DNA of 64,000 nt from Narthecium ossifragum (GCA_963920575.1 OY986973.1:20751851-20815850); one strand, 5' to 3'. Numbered from the stretch's first letter, positions 47,473 through 60,173 are shown. The notes: generated by a model from the letters alone, not told the origin. Numbers and translations are program-made.

Positions 47473-49643
47473 CCTTAACATCCTGTCCAACTTTCGGAGA
47501 GAATCACACGCTAGACTTTAAAGGATTCATCTTTAATCCGGAAAGAAACTTAAAAGCAAGAAGCTTCAAGTTTCAACTTCCTAGCTTCCATGCATGTTGC
47601 TGTGGTAATGAATAAGCAATCATCGGCATATGAAAAGGTTGGATAAGCGAAACTCCATTCTTTTGAAGAAAATACCCTCCAACCTAGACGACGACTCCAA
47701 CAAAATTCTCGAGAGGACCTCCTGCACCACCAAAAAGAGATAAGGGGACAAAGGGTCCCCTTGTCAAATGCCACATTTAGATTCTGTCCTTCCGTGAAGC
47801 CTCCTATTCATAATGAAAGCAAACCTTGGGCTTCTAACACAAGCCATGACCCATCCAATCCAAGGACAAGGAAAATTCATGCCATTCAAAACGTTCTCTA
47901 AAAAATCCCATTTCACTTTTTCATATGCCAAACAGAGGTCTACCTTTAAAACCATATATAGTCCTCTTGTCTTTGGTCCGCACTTCAACGAATCCATCAC
48001 CTATTTACCTACATTTGTGTTATCATGAATGGATCGCCTGGGAACAAAGGCTGATTGTACTGGCCCAATGATCTCGTTCAACACCATCTTCATCCAACAA
48101 GCAAGTATGGCAGTAATCACCTTATACTCGACATTGCATAGACTTATTGGTCTAAAGTCTTTAAGCTTCTTGGGAAACTTGCATTTTGGCATCAAGGACA
48201 TGAAAGTCTCATTCCAACTGAGAGGTAATCTAGATGAATTAAAAAAATGTCGGATGACCTCCACAAAACTCGGCCCAATTTCCTCCAAGTATGTAGCAAA
48301 GAATTCTATGGTATTCCATCCGGCCCAACACATTTGTTACAACCCATGGCAAAGATAGTCTATTTTATTTCCTCCACACTCACCTCATCTGTGAGTAGCC
48401 CATGCATCTCATCATCAGTTCTGGGTAGTAGTGGTAGAGGTTGCCAATCCGTCGACCCACTGCTATCCCAAAGTTTCTCATTAGTGTTCCACAAATGCCT
48501 TGTCATTCTCCTCCTGCGATTCAATCTCCCGACCATCATTTGCAATCAACTCAGTCACCTTGGATTTATGGGACATGGCTGCCATAATCCCATGGAAAAA
48601 TGAGGAATTCCAATCTCCAGCTTGAACCCAAGTTCCTCTAGCCCTCTGCGATGCCATCTGCTTTTATTGTGCAATGACATGCTCCCAATTAGATGCAAGC
48701 TCTTTCAATTGGACCTCGCCCTATTCAGAAAGTTCACCCCTCTTCAAGTGCATACATCATTTCTAGGTAACTTCCCATCCTCATTCCTACTTTAAAAACA
48801 TCCACAACAGCTGCATTTCCATACCAACTCTTAGTTGCATCCTTGATTGCCTTTAATTTGGAAGTGAATGCGTATTGTATGGATCTTGTATGATATTTCC
48901 TCCAAACTATATTCACTAAGGCCTTATTCTGTCTTCAACCATTTATGTTCTAGTCTGAAAACAATAGGTCCCTGCAGCTGTTCACCCACCTCCACACCAG
49001 CAGCGGTGAATGGTCCGAGCCTACCCTTGGCAAATGTCGCACTACTACTCCAGCAAACAAATCTTTCCAAGATCTATTACATAGTGCCCTATCCAACCTC
49101 TCTAACACCTTAGCCCTGCCACCTTGACAATTTGACCATGTGAAACAATGCCCCCGAAAGCCAAGATCTATAAACTCATTAGAAGTAATAAAACTCAAAC
49201 TTCTCTCTCAGCAACACCAAATTTAAAAGGAACACGACTACACTTTTCCTTTTCTGACATGAGACATTGTAGTCACCAAGAAGGAGGTGAGGGAGGCCTG
49301 TGGCATTGGCTATAGACAACGTGCCCCACAACTCTCGTCTCCCAACAAACATTGCACTCACCATAGATAGTAGATACAAGCCATTGATCCTGACCGGCGG
49401 GAAAGACCACACCATGAATAACCTGAGAGGAAAGATACCAAAAAGTAACTTGACTCAGGTCCCCCTACATAAGGAAGAAGAAAGGAGTTCCATCTGACAC
49501 CCATTCTACTAAGAAAGCATGTCTACTCTCGACAACCAAAGTATCAACCAGCAAAACCAGAACATGACTGTGATCACGGAACAGATGATGACAAATACGA
49601 TAAACCCGTTCCGCCCCCGCGCCCTGGCAATTCCAACATACCA
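47473..49643 (-). pseudogene. LINE ORF2 fragment: AP endonuclease and reverse transcriptase
   Basis: The minus strand starts MVCWNCQGAGAERVYRI (endonuclease start), then GHCFTWSNCQGGRAKVLERLDRA and VRHLPRVGSDHSPLL of the endonuclease. The RT follows: DFRPISLCNVEYKVI, SAFVPRRSIHDN, KVDLCLAYEKVKWDFLENVL, QGDPLSPYLFLV and a YADD box. ORF2 overlaps the end of ORF1, and the Gypsy element at 49644 inserted at its second codon. Several stops and frameshifts are present. Confidence 0.9.
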
Positions 49644-52044
49644 TGTCACACCCCGACCCAGAAAATCCATCCAGGACGGGGCGTGAGGGTTCCTATCACT
49701 ATACATCTCCAATCGGCGCAGTACAAAGCGGAAAGGACGGATAAATTTAACAGTTCTATTCCAGAGGCGAAAGTGATTCAATATTAATATATCATCAAGT
49801 TGTACAGATCAGATTTAATACAAAAGCTTCCAAGAGACAGATATAATACAATACTCCAAAATCCTCAGAAGTTTACATCATATACATGTATATCAAAAAA
49901 GGTACAACAGGTAATCCTCCAGCAACCTCAAGCGCCTCTGGATGTACTCGCGCCGCCGAAGGCCGATCCTGCCGGCTCCACCGAAGAAGAACTGCCGCCT
50001 GCACCTGCAAACGCAGCCCGGGTAGGAGTGAGCGATAAGCTCAATAGGGTTCTACTCTACGGCACACTGAAGGGAGGAAAACAACAATAGTGTTGTCTCC
50101 CAGCCTAAGTCTAACGGATGCCACGGGTCCCATAACCCAGTTGATGTCCCAAGGGCTCCTGTCATGAAACCTCTCTCCTGAACATGTTACCAGGAGGCCA
50201 AGGAACAGTAACATGCAGGATCACCCTTACCCAAGCTGGAATACCAAGCCTTGGGGAAACACGTCAGGGACGCATCAACATCCATCCTTAGCACTTGGCT
50301 TTGGAAGACAACCTCGAACACTTATCAAGTCAACTATCGCCATCCTCAATCACAATAGACTTGATCATACAATCACACCCTACTCCTGACTATACATCCA
50401 CGGTCCTAAGGCTAGATCCGAGCTACCCGAGAGCCTCGGATCGGCGACCCAAACCATCGCCCGCCTAACCTCAAATGCCTCTAATGCACACAATGCATGG
50501 GTCTAGGCAAACATCTATCCTAGATGTCTCTATATGCCACATCATCAGTTACAAGTTCAACAGATATATAATAGCCCTCGGCACTCGCCGGCAAGAGGCT
50601 AAGGTTCCACAATTCCTCATTAACTAGCACTCATAGCTAGTTAATGGCTAGGCAATCAACTAAGCATTTAACTACAATCACACATGTATTAAATGCAAAC
50701 AAAGCCATAGATTTACCTAAAAAGAGAGTTACTCGAATCGATTCTCAAACCCGATGAAAATCTTTTGAAAACCTCATCAAATCCCCCTACATGCTTCCCA
50801 ACATGTTTAGATACTAATCCCAAATCAAATCCATCCAAGATAAGCCAGAAAACCAAGTCTAAGGGGTCACGGACAATGTCACGGTCGATCCGGGGATCGA
50901 CCGTGAGACCACGGACGATGTCACGGTCGATCCACCGATCGACCGTGAGGCCAAAACGAGGAAAGCCACATGGACGACGGTCGATCGGCCCATCGACCGT
51001 CGGGAGCCCAAAACGAGACAGAGCCTCACGGACGATGCGACGGTCGATCCGACGGTCGACCGTGAGGCGGGATGAAAAAGAGAGAGAACCCACGGTCGAT
51101 CGACCCATCGACCGTGGAAGGCTAAAATCCCGACAGAGCCTGACGGTCGATCCGACGGTCGACCGCCAGGCCCAAAAAGTGTAAAACAACACTTGACGGT
51201 CGATGCACCGATCGACCGTCGAGCCTTAAGCACAGTTCTTCATAACAGTGCCGGAAATCCAATTTCTTGGATTTCAAGGATCAAATCATGTTGGAATAAG
51301 ATGAAACTTTGCAAGGAAGAGTATTTAGCAATGAGGAAGCTAATGAAATGAAGAAATCCAGCTTTTGACGGTTAAATCTCCTATCTAGGTCCAAATGGAC
51401 AAAAACCGACAAAATGGCGATAATACGGAAACCAACCGTTAGAATACGGAAAAGGTAAGGTAGGAATGCTTCAAATCCTTCATACTACATGCACAAAGAG
51501 ATACATAGCATTCTAACAAGTATTTCTACAGTGAAAGTACATAAAACCTATCCTAGGAGAACCCGATCTAAGGATCGAGGTAGAAACACCTACTTGAGCA
51601 AGTAGGGTAGCTCCTCCACGCGTGCCACCAGCCGAGCCGCCAAGATCCAAGCTCCGAAAGCCGAAGTCTCCAACCCTAGCTCAGCCGAAGGAGAGAGAGA
51701 GGAGAAAACGACAGGAGAAGAAGAGAAGGAAAGAGAAGAAAGAGACATGCCTTATATAGAAATTCCAAATCTATCTCAGCCGTCCAAATCGATCTTTCCC
51801 GATCGAGCTCCGATCCTCCGATCGGACGCACCCTAGGGATTCTAATCAAACACATACATCAATCAAAGTCAGTCTGTGGAACGCGGGTGTGAAACCGACC
51901 ACCAGAGGGCATATTTACCAAAATGCCCCCGGGGTCCAAAACCGCCACACGATCGCCCGATCGTGCCCGACGCGGAACCAAACCAACAGAAAACCGGCTC
52001 TCAACCCACGCGGTCGAGCCAGGTCTGAGAGACGGGCCCTCACA
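49644..52044 (-). repeat. 3' LTR of the Gypsy element, with TATA box and GTCGAT hairpin array
   Basis: 2.4 kb. On the minus strand a TATATAAGG box lies near 51760-51752. Seven hairpin units of the form CACGGTCGATC-N-GATCGACCGTG lie at 50870-51230, about 500-850 bases downstream of the TATA box, thus in the transcribed part. The flanking 52045-52085 reads ATTTCGGGACGAAATTC then a degraded polypurine tract. Confidence 0.9.
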
Positions 52045-52079
52045 ACCTAACAACCTTAAAAAGAATTTCGTCCCGAAAT

Positions 52080-52580
52080 TCAAGGTTGAAGCCGGGGCCC
52101 GGGGGAAAAAGAAACAACTAAGCCTACCTGCACAAACAAGGCTACAACTAGGGGCGCCAACGCCCACAACAAGAAACTACCTGAAGAGGTGAACAGTCGG
52201 GGAAACTCCCGACGCATGCGATCCTCTCGCTCCCAAGTCAGACTCTCTGCACTGCCGTGCCTCCACCTGACCATGACCAACGGTAACGATCTGCCTCTCA
52301 GCACCTGATCCCGTCTGTCCATAATCTGTACTGGCTGCTCTATGTAGGTGGCATCCTCCTCAACCTCGAGGTCGTCGAGTCTGATCACGTGAGAAGGATT
52401 TGGAATGTACTTCCTCAGCATAGACACGTGGAAGGTGGGGTGAACTGCCGACATGTGCGGGGGTAGAGCCAACTGGTAGGCGACTGCTCCGACGTGCTTG
52501 ACGATCTCAAAAGGACCCGTGAACCTCGGAGCTAGCTTGCCCCTGCTACCAAACCTGATCGACCCTCTGCGCGGGGACAC
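52080..52580 (-). pseudogene. Gypsy integrase C-terminus with chromodomain-like tail
   Basis: The frame reads KLAPRFTGPFEIVKHVGAVA, HPTFHVSMLRKY (GPF/Y region), then a chromodomain-like module (ATYIEQPVQIMDRRDQVLRG, LVMVRWRHG, SLTWEREDRM) that in chromoviruses steers integration to marked chromatin. A stop separates it from the integrase core. Confidence 0.9.
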
Positions 52581-52589
52581 CTACAGTAG

Positions 52590-53371
52590 CTCTCTGTCGC
52601 CAACTGCGAACTCCAGGGGTCGTCGCCTGCGGTCTGCGTAGCTCTTCTGCCTGCTCTGCGCTGTCAGAAGCCTCTGCCTGATCTGAGCCAACCTCTCTGA
52701 CGACTGTCTGATGATGTCCGGACCGGTAAGGGACGCCTCCCCAACCTCAGTCTAACACACCGGTGAGCGACACGGTCTGCCGTACAACGCCTCGAAGGGT
52801 GCAAAACCCAAACTGGCCTGGAAACTGTTGTTGTAGGCAAACTCCACCAAAGTCACATGCTGCTCCCAAGTACCTCCAGCGTCTAGCACACATGCTCTAA
52901 GCATGTCCTCCAAGATCTGGATAGTCCGCTCCGACTGTCCGTCTGTCTAAGGGTGGAAGGCTGTGCTGAACGTCAGCGCTGTCCCCAAGGAGTCCTGGAA
53001 GCTGCTCCAGAACCTGCCGGTGAATCTGGGATCTCTGTCTGACACTATCGACACTGAGATGCCGTGAAGTCGTACTACCTCGTCAATGTACCTCTGGCTC
53101 AGTCTGGCAACTGGATCTGTAGTCCTCATGGGGAGGAAATGAGCCGATTTGGTAGTCGATCGACAATGACCCAAATCGCATCATTCCCCCTCGGTGACCT
53201 GGGTAGCCCGGTGACGAAGTCCATAGCTATATATTCCCACTTCCACTCTGGCACGAGAAGTGGCTGCAACAAACCTGGGGTCCGCCTGTGCTCTGCCTTC
53301 ACCCTCTGACAGGTGAGGCATCTGGAGACGAACTCAGCTACTGACCTCTTCATCCCGCACCACCAGAACTG
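52590..53371 (-). pseudogene. Gypsy integrase zinc and catalytic core region
   Basis: [13 protein letters not shown] (zinc-finger end), [15 protein letters not shown] (first Asp), IVSDRDPRFTGRFW (second Asp) and the [13 protein letters not shown] region (Glu) are all visible. Breaks: a stop just before the zinc-finger cysteines, a frameshift near 53160 and a stop within FHP-TDGQ. Confidence 0.88.
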
Positions 53372-54467
53372 TCAGCGAAGGTCGTGGTACATCTTGGTGC
53401 TCCCGGGGTGAACGGCGAAGCAGGAGTGGTGGAACTCGTGAAGGATCTCCTCTCGCAACGCCGGGTCTGCTGGAACAGCAACTCTGCCTCTGAAGAGTAG
53501 CCCACTGTCTGTCGACACTGTCCAGCCCTCAACCGCGTGCTCGGTGCCGACCGCCGCACGGGTCTCCACGAGCTCTAGGTCTCCAGCCTGTGCCTCGATC
53601 ACCCTGGCCAAAAGAACTAGAATGCTGCGAACAGCATACAGGAAACCACCTGTCGCCCGGTCCTCGAAGTCAAGCCCAAACTGACTGACTGTCTCTAGCA
53701 TCTGCCATTGCCGAGCTGACACTGCTGCCAAGGTCACCTGACTGTCTCTGGTCTGCCTGCTGAGAGCGTCTGCTACGACGTTTGCCTTACCAGGGTGGTA
53801 ATGCAACTCGAAGTCGTAGTCCTCTAGAAGCTCCATCCACCGCCGCTGCCTGAGGTTGAGGTCACGCTGGATAAACACGTGCCTCAAACTCTTATGATCA
53901 TAGTACACCGAGAACCGCTCACCGTAGAGGTAGTGCCGCCACGTCTTCAGAGCGAAGACGACCACTGCAAGCTCAAGATCGTGGACTGGATAGTTCCTCT
54001 CATGGGCCTTCAGCTTCCTGGAACCATAGGCCACCACATGGCCCTCCTGGATAAGCACACAGCCTAGACCCTCCCCACTGGCGTCGCAGTAGACACTGTA
54101 GCCGACGCCCCGCTCTGGAACTATAAGGATCGGTGCACTCGTCAGTCTGGTCCTCAACTGGATGAACGCCTGCTCACAAGCCTCATCCCAAACAAATGGG
54201 ATCGCCTTCTGTGTCAACCTGGTCAGCGGCCCTGCAACTCTGGAGAAGTCCCGCACGAACCTCCAGTAGTAACCCGCCAAGCCGAGGAAGCTGCGGACCT
54301 CAAACACTGTCGCCGGTCTCTGCCACTGTAGCACGGCCTCGATCTTGGCTGGATCAACTGAAATACCTGCCGCTGACACCACGTGCCCCAGAAACTGCAC
54401 CTCAGGAAGCCAGAACTCACATTTGGAGGCCTTGGCATATAGCCTATGCCCCCTCAACAACTGCAAC
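53372..54467 (-). pseudogene. Gypsy pol: end of RT, RNase H and integrase N-terminus
   Basis: 364 open codons: RT thumb ([37 protein letters not shown]), RNase H ([52 protein letters not shown]) and the integrase start ([19 protein letters not shown]). It is in the same frame as the RT part at 56654 once the inserted LTR and one TSD copy are discounted. Confidence 0.92.
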
Positions 54468-56648
54468 TGTCGCGCCCCGACCCGCAGAGCGCACCCTGGC
54501 CGGGACCGCGAGGGGGAACACCTACAACCACTAGCCTCAACTGGCGAAAACAGTTGAGACTAAAGGACAGCTGGCGGAAATAGCTGCCAACAAGCAGAGA
54601 AAGGGCGGAAGCAAGCTAAACAACAACATCTATTATAAAAACATATAATAGAGTACAGGGATCTAGAACAACAGTTCTACAAAAGAAAAGTACAAGGACA
54701 ACAGTCCACAAAAGAACAACACCCACAGGGGTCTCCTCAAAGATGCAAACGAAGCCATCCTGACCCTCAGACATAGTCAGGAGCTGGCGCGCTGCCGCGG
54801 GACGACCGAGGGGGTAACACTGGGACAGAGCGGCCACCTGCACCTGCAACAAACACAGTCCAGGTAGGCATGAGCAACAGCTCAGCAGGGTCCTACTCTA
54901 CAACTCCAACACACAAGGGTAAAGCAACCGGACACCCTCTGATGCCAAGTACCGAGGCTTGCCAAGGATCCCACAATCCCATCAATAACCCGAAGGGTTC
55001 CTGTCCTAGGTGCGTATCTCCGATAACGCCATTGCTCAGGGGTGGGCAACTCCGACATTCCCTGACACAGGGTGGACACGACGCAACCAGTAGAACACCC
55101 TTCTCCAAGCGGGATCTCCGCACTTGGCGAAACAACCGAAGTTAAGACTACCATCACTCGGTACTCCAAGCAGCAGAGTCAACACAGACCCAACCTACCC
55201 TAGCATGACTAATGCACAGGAGAACAGGGCAGGATAAATATGATAAAGCTGTAAACAACCAACACAGCAAGGGCACACCTTCAGCCCATTTATACTAAAC
55301 ACTCCCGAGGGTCATGACTCCCTCGGTTCACCACAAAGCGGTAAGGGCATACAGTCAGCCTATTTATTCTACACACCCCGAGAGACATCACCCTCTCGGT
55401 TCAACCACAAAGCGGTAAGCATTCATGCATGATCCATAACAGGACAAGCCCCGAGGGCAAAACCGTAAAAACCACTTGCATGCGAAGCCCCGCGGGCAAA
55501 ACAGCATTTAAACGAGTAAAAACCCTCCCTGCACTGAAGGAGATCGATCTCCAATAGCAGCGAGATCGATCTTCCTCGAGGCGAGCAGCACCAGTCCAGG
55601 TCACCCCCACGAGATCGATCTCCACCCATATGAAGATCGATCTTGTAGGTGACGTGGACGCAAACCGCACAGGCACCAGCCGCCAAGAGATCGATCTCCC
55701 TCCCAGGGAGATCGCTCTCGCTCGGGCGGGCTGGGCCACCCCGACCAAGATCGATCTCATCCCATGAGATCGATCATGATTGGGTCGCGCCGGCGGCCGG
55801 ACGGCGAGGAACACCGTCGGAAATCGCCACCATACCCCACCAAACTAGGTGGGCTGGTAGATCTCAGTGCCACGAAGCTACTCAAGGCTTCCAAACCAAA
55901 AACCAACATCTATACATGGAGATCTAAGGAAAACAAATCCGGATCTCAAAACCCCAAAAGCAACCGAAGTCTTAGAAGAAGAACCCTACCTCCACAACGC
56001 AGCTTCGATCCACAAGACCAAGCCTAGGATCTTCCTCGCCTCGCCACGAACCCAACGAGCCTTCAAGCTCCAGGAAAGGTGGCCGGAGGAGGAAGAACGG
56101 CGAAGAAAAGCTCAGCCGGCCAAGGGGAAGAAACAGAGCTCTCGCGAGGGGGAAGAAGAAAGGAGAAGCCGGGGGAAAGGAAGGAAGAGGGGAAGGGGGG
56201 GTTAGGCCGGGGGAAAGCCGGCGAAGGCGGGGAAAAGCTGGGGAAGGGGAGGGAAAGTCGTCCCTCCCCTGACAGGGGAAACGACGGCCATCGCCGTGGC
56301 CGTCCTTCGACGCTACCGCCAACGACTTCCAGGCACAAAGAGATCGATCTTCATGGCCATGGAGATCGATCTCCCTTGCCCAGAACGGCGACCACTAGGC
56401 ACAGAGAGATCGATCTTCATTGCCATGGAGATCGATCTCCCTTGCCCAAAACGGCAACATTGGGCTGAGACACAAGCCCAAGCCCAGGACTACCGAACCA
56501 GGGTCCACCTAACCCTTCTAAGCAAAAACAAGCATCAACCAAGGTCTGTGTGTGCACAGCCAGTGTGAAACGACCCACGAGGCGTAATTTCCCAAATTAC
56601 CCCTGATGGTCAACACGAGCCACAGGAAAGGAGGGACGGGTCCTCACA
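54468..56648 (-). mobile_element. Family B solo LTR, minus orientation, in the Gypsy RT gene
   Basis: It starts TGTGAGGACCCGTCC and ends GGGGCGCGACA on the minus strand, 2181 bp, with the perfect TSD GCAAC (54463-54467, 56649-56653). GATCGATC palindromes occur at about 55540-55780 and 56338-56440, mirroring the two blocks of the copy at 44212. Bases 56075-56260 are purine-rich low complexity. There is no coding region. Confidence 0.93.
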
Positions 56649-56653
56649 GCAAC

Positions 56654-57213
56654 ACTGTCCTCAGATGCTGCCCGTGCTCCTCCGCGGTACGTGAGTAGAC
56701 TAGGATGTCGTCGACGAAGATCACCACAAACTGATCTAAGTACGGTCGGAATACCCTCTGCATCAGATCCATGAACGCCGCCGGTGCATTCGTCAAGCCG
56801 AACGGCATCACCGTGAACTCGTACAAACCGTACCTCGTACGGAAAGCCGTCTTCGGGATGTCGCAATCCCGAATCCGCAACTGGTGATAGCCGGTACGGA
56901 GATCGATCTTCGAAAAGACCGAAGAGCCTCGGAGCTGGTCGAACAAGTCATCGATCCTCGGCATCGGATACTTGTTCTTCACCGTCACCCTGTTCAGCTT
57001 CCTGTAATCAATGCAAAGACGAAGCGTACCGTCCTTCTTCTTTGCGAACAAGACAGGAGCTGCCCAAGGTGACGTGCTGGGACGGATGAAACCTCTGCCG
57101 ATCAACCCGTCCAGCTGGACCCTCAGCTCCCTCTGCTCTGCTGGTGCCATCCTGAAAGCTGGCAGAGAGATCGGCCCGGTACCCGGTACAAGACCTATCT
57201 GGAAGTCTACTGC
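56654..57213 (-). pseudogene. Gypsy pol: reverse transcriptase, N-terminal two-thirds
   Basis: Motifs in order: [69 protein letters not shown] and the catalytic FVDD ([12 protein letters not shown]). The frame is open to the insertion site of the family B LTR. Confidence 0.92.
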
Positions 57214-57889
57214 TCAGGAAGGAGGAAGACCCGGTAGCTCGTCTGGGAAGACGTCAGCAAACTCACGAACCACTGTAGGCAAACTGCCCTCTCGACTGCC
57301 CTCTGCAGTGAACAAGGAAAGGCGCGCCAGTAAAGCTGACAGCTGGCCCTCGCGCCTGGGAAAGCAACCACACAAGAGGGAATCGGCCGACTGGCGATCT
57401 CCCAACAGAACGAAACGAGCACCGTCATGTGTCCAAGCAGTCACCCTACGACGGCCACAGTCGATGACGGCTCGGTATGATGTCAGCCAATCCATACCGA
57501 GAATCACGTCGAACCCGACCATGTCTAGCACCCGAAGGTCTAGAAAGACACGGAGGCCCCCAACCTCCAACTCGCAAGAACGGCAGATCAGCTCAACACG
57601 AGCTCCTCCGTCGACGGGTGTGTCTAAGTGTAGTGTGACTCCAAGTGGCTCAGTCTCTAGCCCTAGCGATGCCACACAGTCGCTAGCTACAAAGGAATGA
57701 GACGCCCCAGAATCTATCAGAACATCTACAAATGAACTGAAAAGCTGGAAGGTACCTCTGAGAACAGGAGGGTCAACTGGAGCTGGTGGAAGTGCTAGAG
57801 TCTGCTGGGGTGGCTGGTACTGGTAAGGCTGAAAAGGTGGCTGAACAAAGTCTGGGTACTCGCGGTCTGGAAGTGCGTACACTCCCCCT
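57214..57889 (-). pseudogene. Gypsy protease region
   Basis: VDVLIDSGASHSFVAS holds the active-site Asp-Ser-Gly, followed by LDMVGFDVILGMDWL, which is typical of retrotransposon aspartic proteases. It cleaves the polyprotein. The frame continues from gag and into RT, separated by stops only. Confidence 0.9.
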
Positions 57890-59098
57890 TTGGGTCCGCC
57901 TCGACCTCCGCCGCGACCTCTGCCTCACCCGGCGCCTAGTGTCCGCCAACCTCCGCCTGCTCCGCCACGAACGAACTGTGCTCTCAACGTCGGACAGTCT
58001 CTGCGAAAGTGCCCCGTCTGCTGGCACTCAAAGCACACAGGAGGACCAAGCGCTAGCTGCTGGCTCTGGCCTCCTCCGGATGTCTGCGCCTGAGGCCCAG
58101 CCGGAAGAAGTGGCTGGCCTCCCTGCCTGGGCTGCTGCTGGTGCTGGGGTGGGTAACGCTGGTATGGCTGCTAGCGTCGTGGATACCTCCGCTGTCTCCA
58201 CGAACCTCCTCTGCCCTGAGCTGCTCTCGGTGGCTGTACTCCGCCACTGGTGCTCGCAGACGACGCAGGCTGGACTGCCCTGGGCCTCGGCTCCTGCAAC
58301 TGAGCCTCAACTGCCAAGGCACAGTCCAACACCTCTGCGTACGTGCTAGAGCGCTGAGCTGCGATCAGATGCCTGAGCTCGGGGCTAAGCCCCCACTGAA
58401 ACTGCTCAGCTCTGGCAAGAGGATCCGCCGACACCGCCTCAGCAAATCTGGCAAGTCTGGTGAACCTAGCAGCGTACTGAACAACCGACTGAGTACCCTG
58501 AGAAAGGGTCTGGTACTCACAGACAAGGGCCGAGCGCGCACTGCGGGGAAAGTACGCGCCGAGAAACGAAGAACGGAACACGGCCCACGATGGGTCACTC
58601 CCGTCCCTGGCGGCCTGGAAAGAGCGCCACCAGTCCAAAGCGTCCCCGTCGAGCTGGAACGCGGCAAGTCAGACCCGAACTCGGTCATCCTGGACGAATA
58701 GAGTGTCAAGGACGCGACTGACTCCCTCCACCCAGTCGTCCGCCACCGCTGGGTCGCCTCCAGTACCGCTGAACCTAGGAGGGTTCAGCCTCTGGAAGTC
58801 GACCACCGCTGTCGCAACAGCACGCTGGTCGAGTGGAGGAGAGACCTCCTCGGCGATGAACGAAGCATCCTCCTCCACCACGACCTCAATCCTCGGCCTT
58901 GGCTCTCGTACAGGTGCACGGGGCTCGGCTGCGTTGGCCCCTAAGGCCCGTCGAGCAGCGCGCTGGTCGCGCGCGGTACCCTGACCCAACACTGGACAGC
59001 TAGCCCGGCTCCCTGCCAATTGCACGATTACCAGAGATGACAAGTGTCTACCCGTAAGAAAACAAAACACCGCAGCAATCAATAAATGAAAGCATAAC
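57890..59098 (-). pseudogene. Gypsy gag (capsid and zinc knuckle)
   Basis: NPPRFSGTGGDPAVADDWV, then AFQLDGDALDWWRSF and CEYQTLSQGTQSVVQYAARF are gag capsid motifs; CFECQQTGHFRRDC (near 58010) is a CCHC zinc knuckle. Three in-frame stops interrupt it. Confidence 0.85.
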
Positions 59099-59207
59099 AC
59101 ATATGAGCACAGTCAAGCACACAGGGATGCTCTACTCCTAGAACTATCCCAAACCGCGCTCAAAACCTTAACCGCAAGCCTAATCCTATCCCTGGGACCT
59201 ACAGCCT

Positions 59208-59219
59208 GCTCTGATACCA
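59208..59219 (-). promoter_or_regulatory. Primer-binding site of the Gypsy element (tRNA-iMet)
   Basis: TGGTATCAGAGC on the minus strand, three bases inside the 5' LTR end. This is complementary to the 3' end of initiator methionine tRNA, used by most plant Gypsy and Copia elements. Confidence 0.92.
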
Positions 59220-59222
59220 AGT

Positions 59223-60168
59223 TGTCACACCTCGACCCAGAAAACCCATCCAGGACGGAGCGTGAGGGTTCCTATCACTATACATCTCCAATCGGCGCAG
59301 TACAAAGCGGAAAGGATGGATAAATTTAACAGTTGTATTCGAGAGGCGAAAGTGATTCAATTTTAATATATCATCAAGTTGTACAGATCAGATTTAATAT
59401 AAAAGCTTCCAAGAGACATATATAATACAATACTCCAAAATCCTCAGAAGTTTACATCATATACATGTATATCAAAAAAGGTACAACAGGTAATCCTCCA
59501 GCAACCTCAAGCGGCTCTGGATGTACTCGCGCCGCCGAAGGCCGATCCTGCCGGCTCCACCGAAGAAGAACTGCCGCCTGCACCTGCAAACGCAGCCCGG
59601 GTAGGAGTGAGCGATAAGCTCAGTAGGGTTCTACTCTACGGCACACTGAAGGGAGGAAAACAACAACAGTGTTTTCTCCCAGCCTAAGTCTAACGGATGC
59701 CACGGGTCTCATAACCCAGTTGATGTCCCAAGGGCTCCTGTCATGAAACCTCTCTCCTGAACATGTTACCATGAGGCCAAGGAACAGTAACATGCAGGAT
59801 CACCCTTACCCAAGCTGGAATACCAAGCCTTGGGGAAACACGTCAGGGACGCATCAACATCCATCCTTAGCACTTGGCTTTAAAAATTCCAAATCTATCT
59901 CAGCCGTCCAAATCGATCTTTCCCGATCGAGCTCCGATCCTCCGATCGGACGCACCCTAGGGATTCTAATCAAACACATACATCAATCAAAGTCAGTGTA
60001 TGGAACGCGGGTGTGAAACCGACCACCAGAGGGCATATTTACCAAAATGCCCCCGGGGTCCAAAACCGCCACACGATCGCCCGATCGTGCCCGACGCGGA
60101 ACCAAACCAACAGGAAACCGGCTCTCGACCCACACGGTCGAGCCAGGTCTGAGGGACGGGCCCTCACA
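59223..60168 (-). repeat. 5' LTR of the Gypsy element, internally deleted
   Basis: 946 bp. It aligns to both ends of the 3' LTR but jumps from the position equal to about 50303 to about 51761. The deletion removes the TATA box and the hairpin array. Confidence 0.9.
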
Positions 60169-60173
60169 TACCA

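Larger units (their letters stand above)
49644..60168 (-). mobile_element. Ty3/Gypsy chromovirus (Tekay-like), nearly complete but decayed
   Basis: LTRs start TGTGAGGGCCCGTC and end GGTGTGACA on the minus strand; the TSD TACCA is perfect (49639-49643 and 60169-60173). The primer-binding site matches the 3' end of initiator tRNA-Met. Between the LTRs lie gag, protease, RT, RNase H, integrase and a chromodomain-like tail in that order. A family B solo LTR interrupts the RT. The two LTRs differ by a 1.45-kb deletion in the 5' LTR. Confidence 0.95.

Noticed and set aside
50765..51233. Open frames rich in STVRP/RSIDRS-type repeats on both strands
   Set aside because: Translations of the GTCGAT hairpin array in the Gypsy LTR.
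57011..58701. Long plus-strand frames across the Gypsy gag-pro region
   Set aside because: Antisense shadows of the GC-rich gag/protease coding strand; the minus strand has the family motifs.
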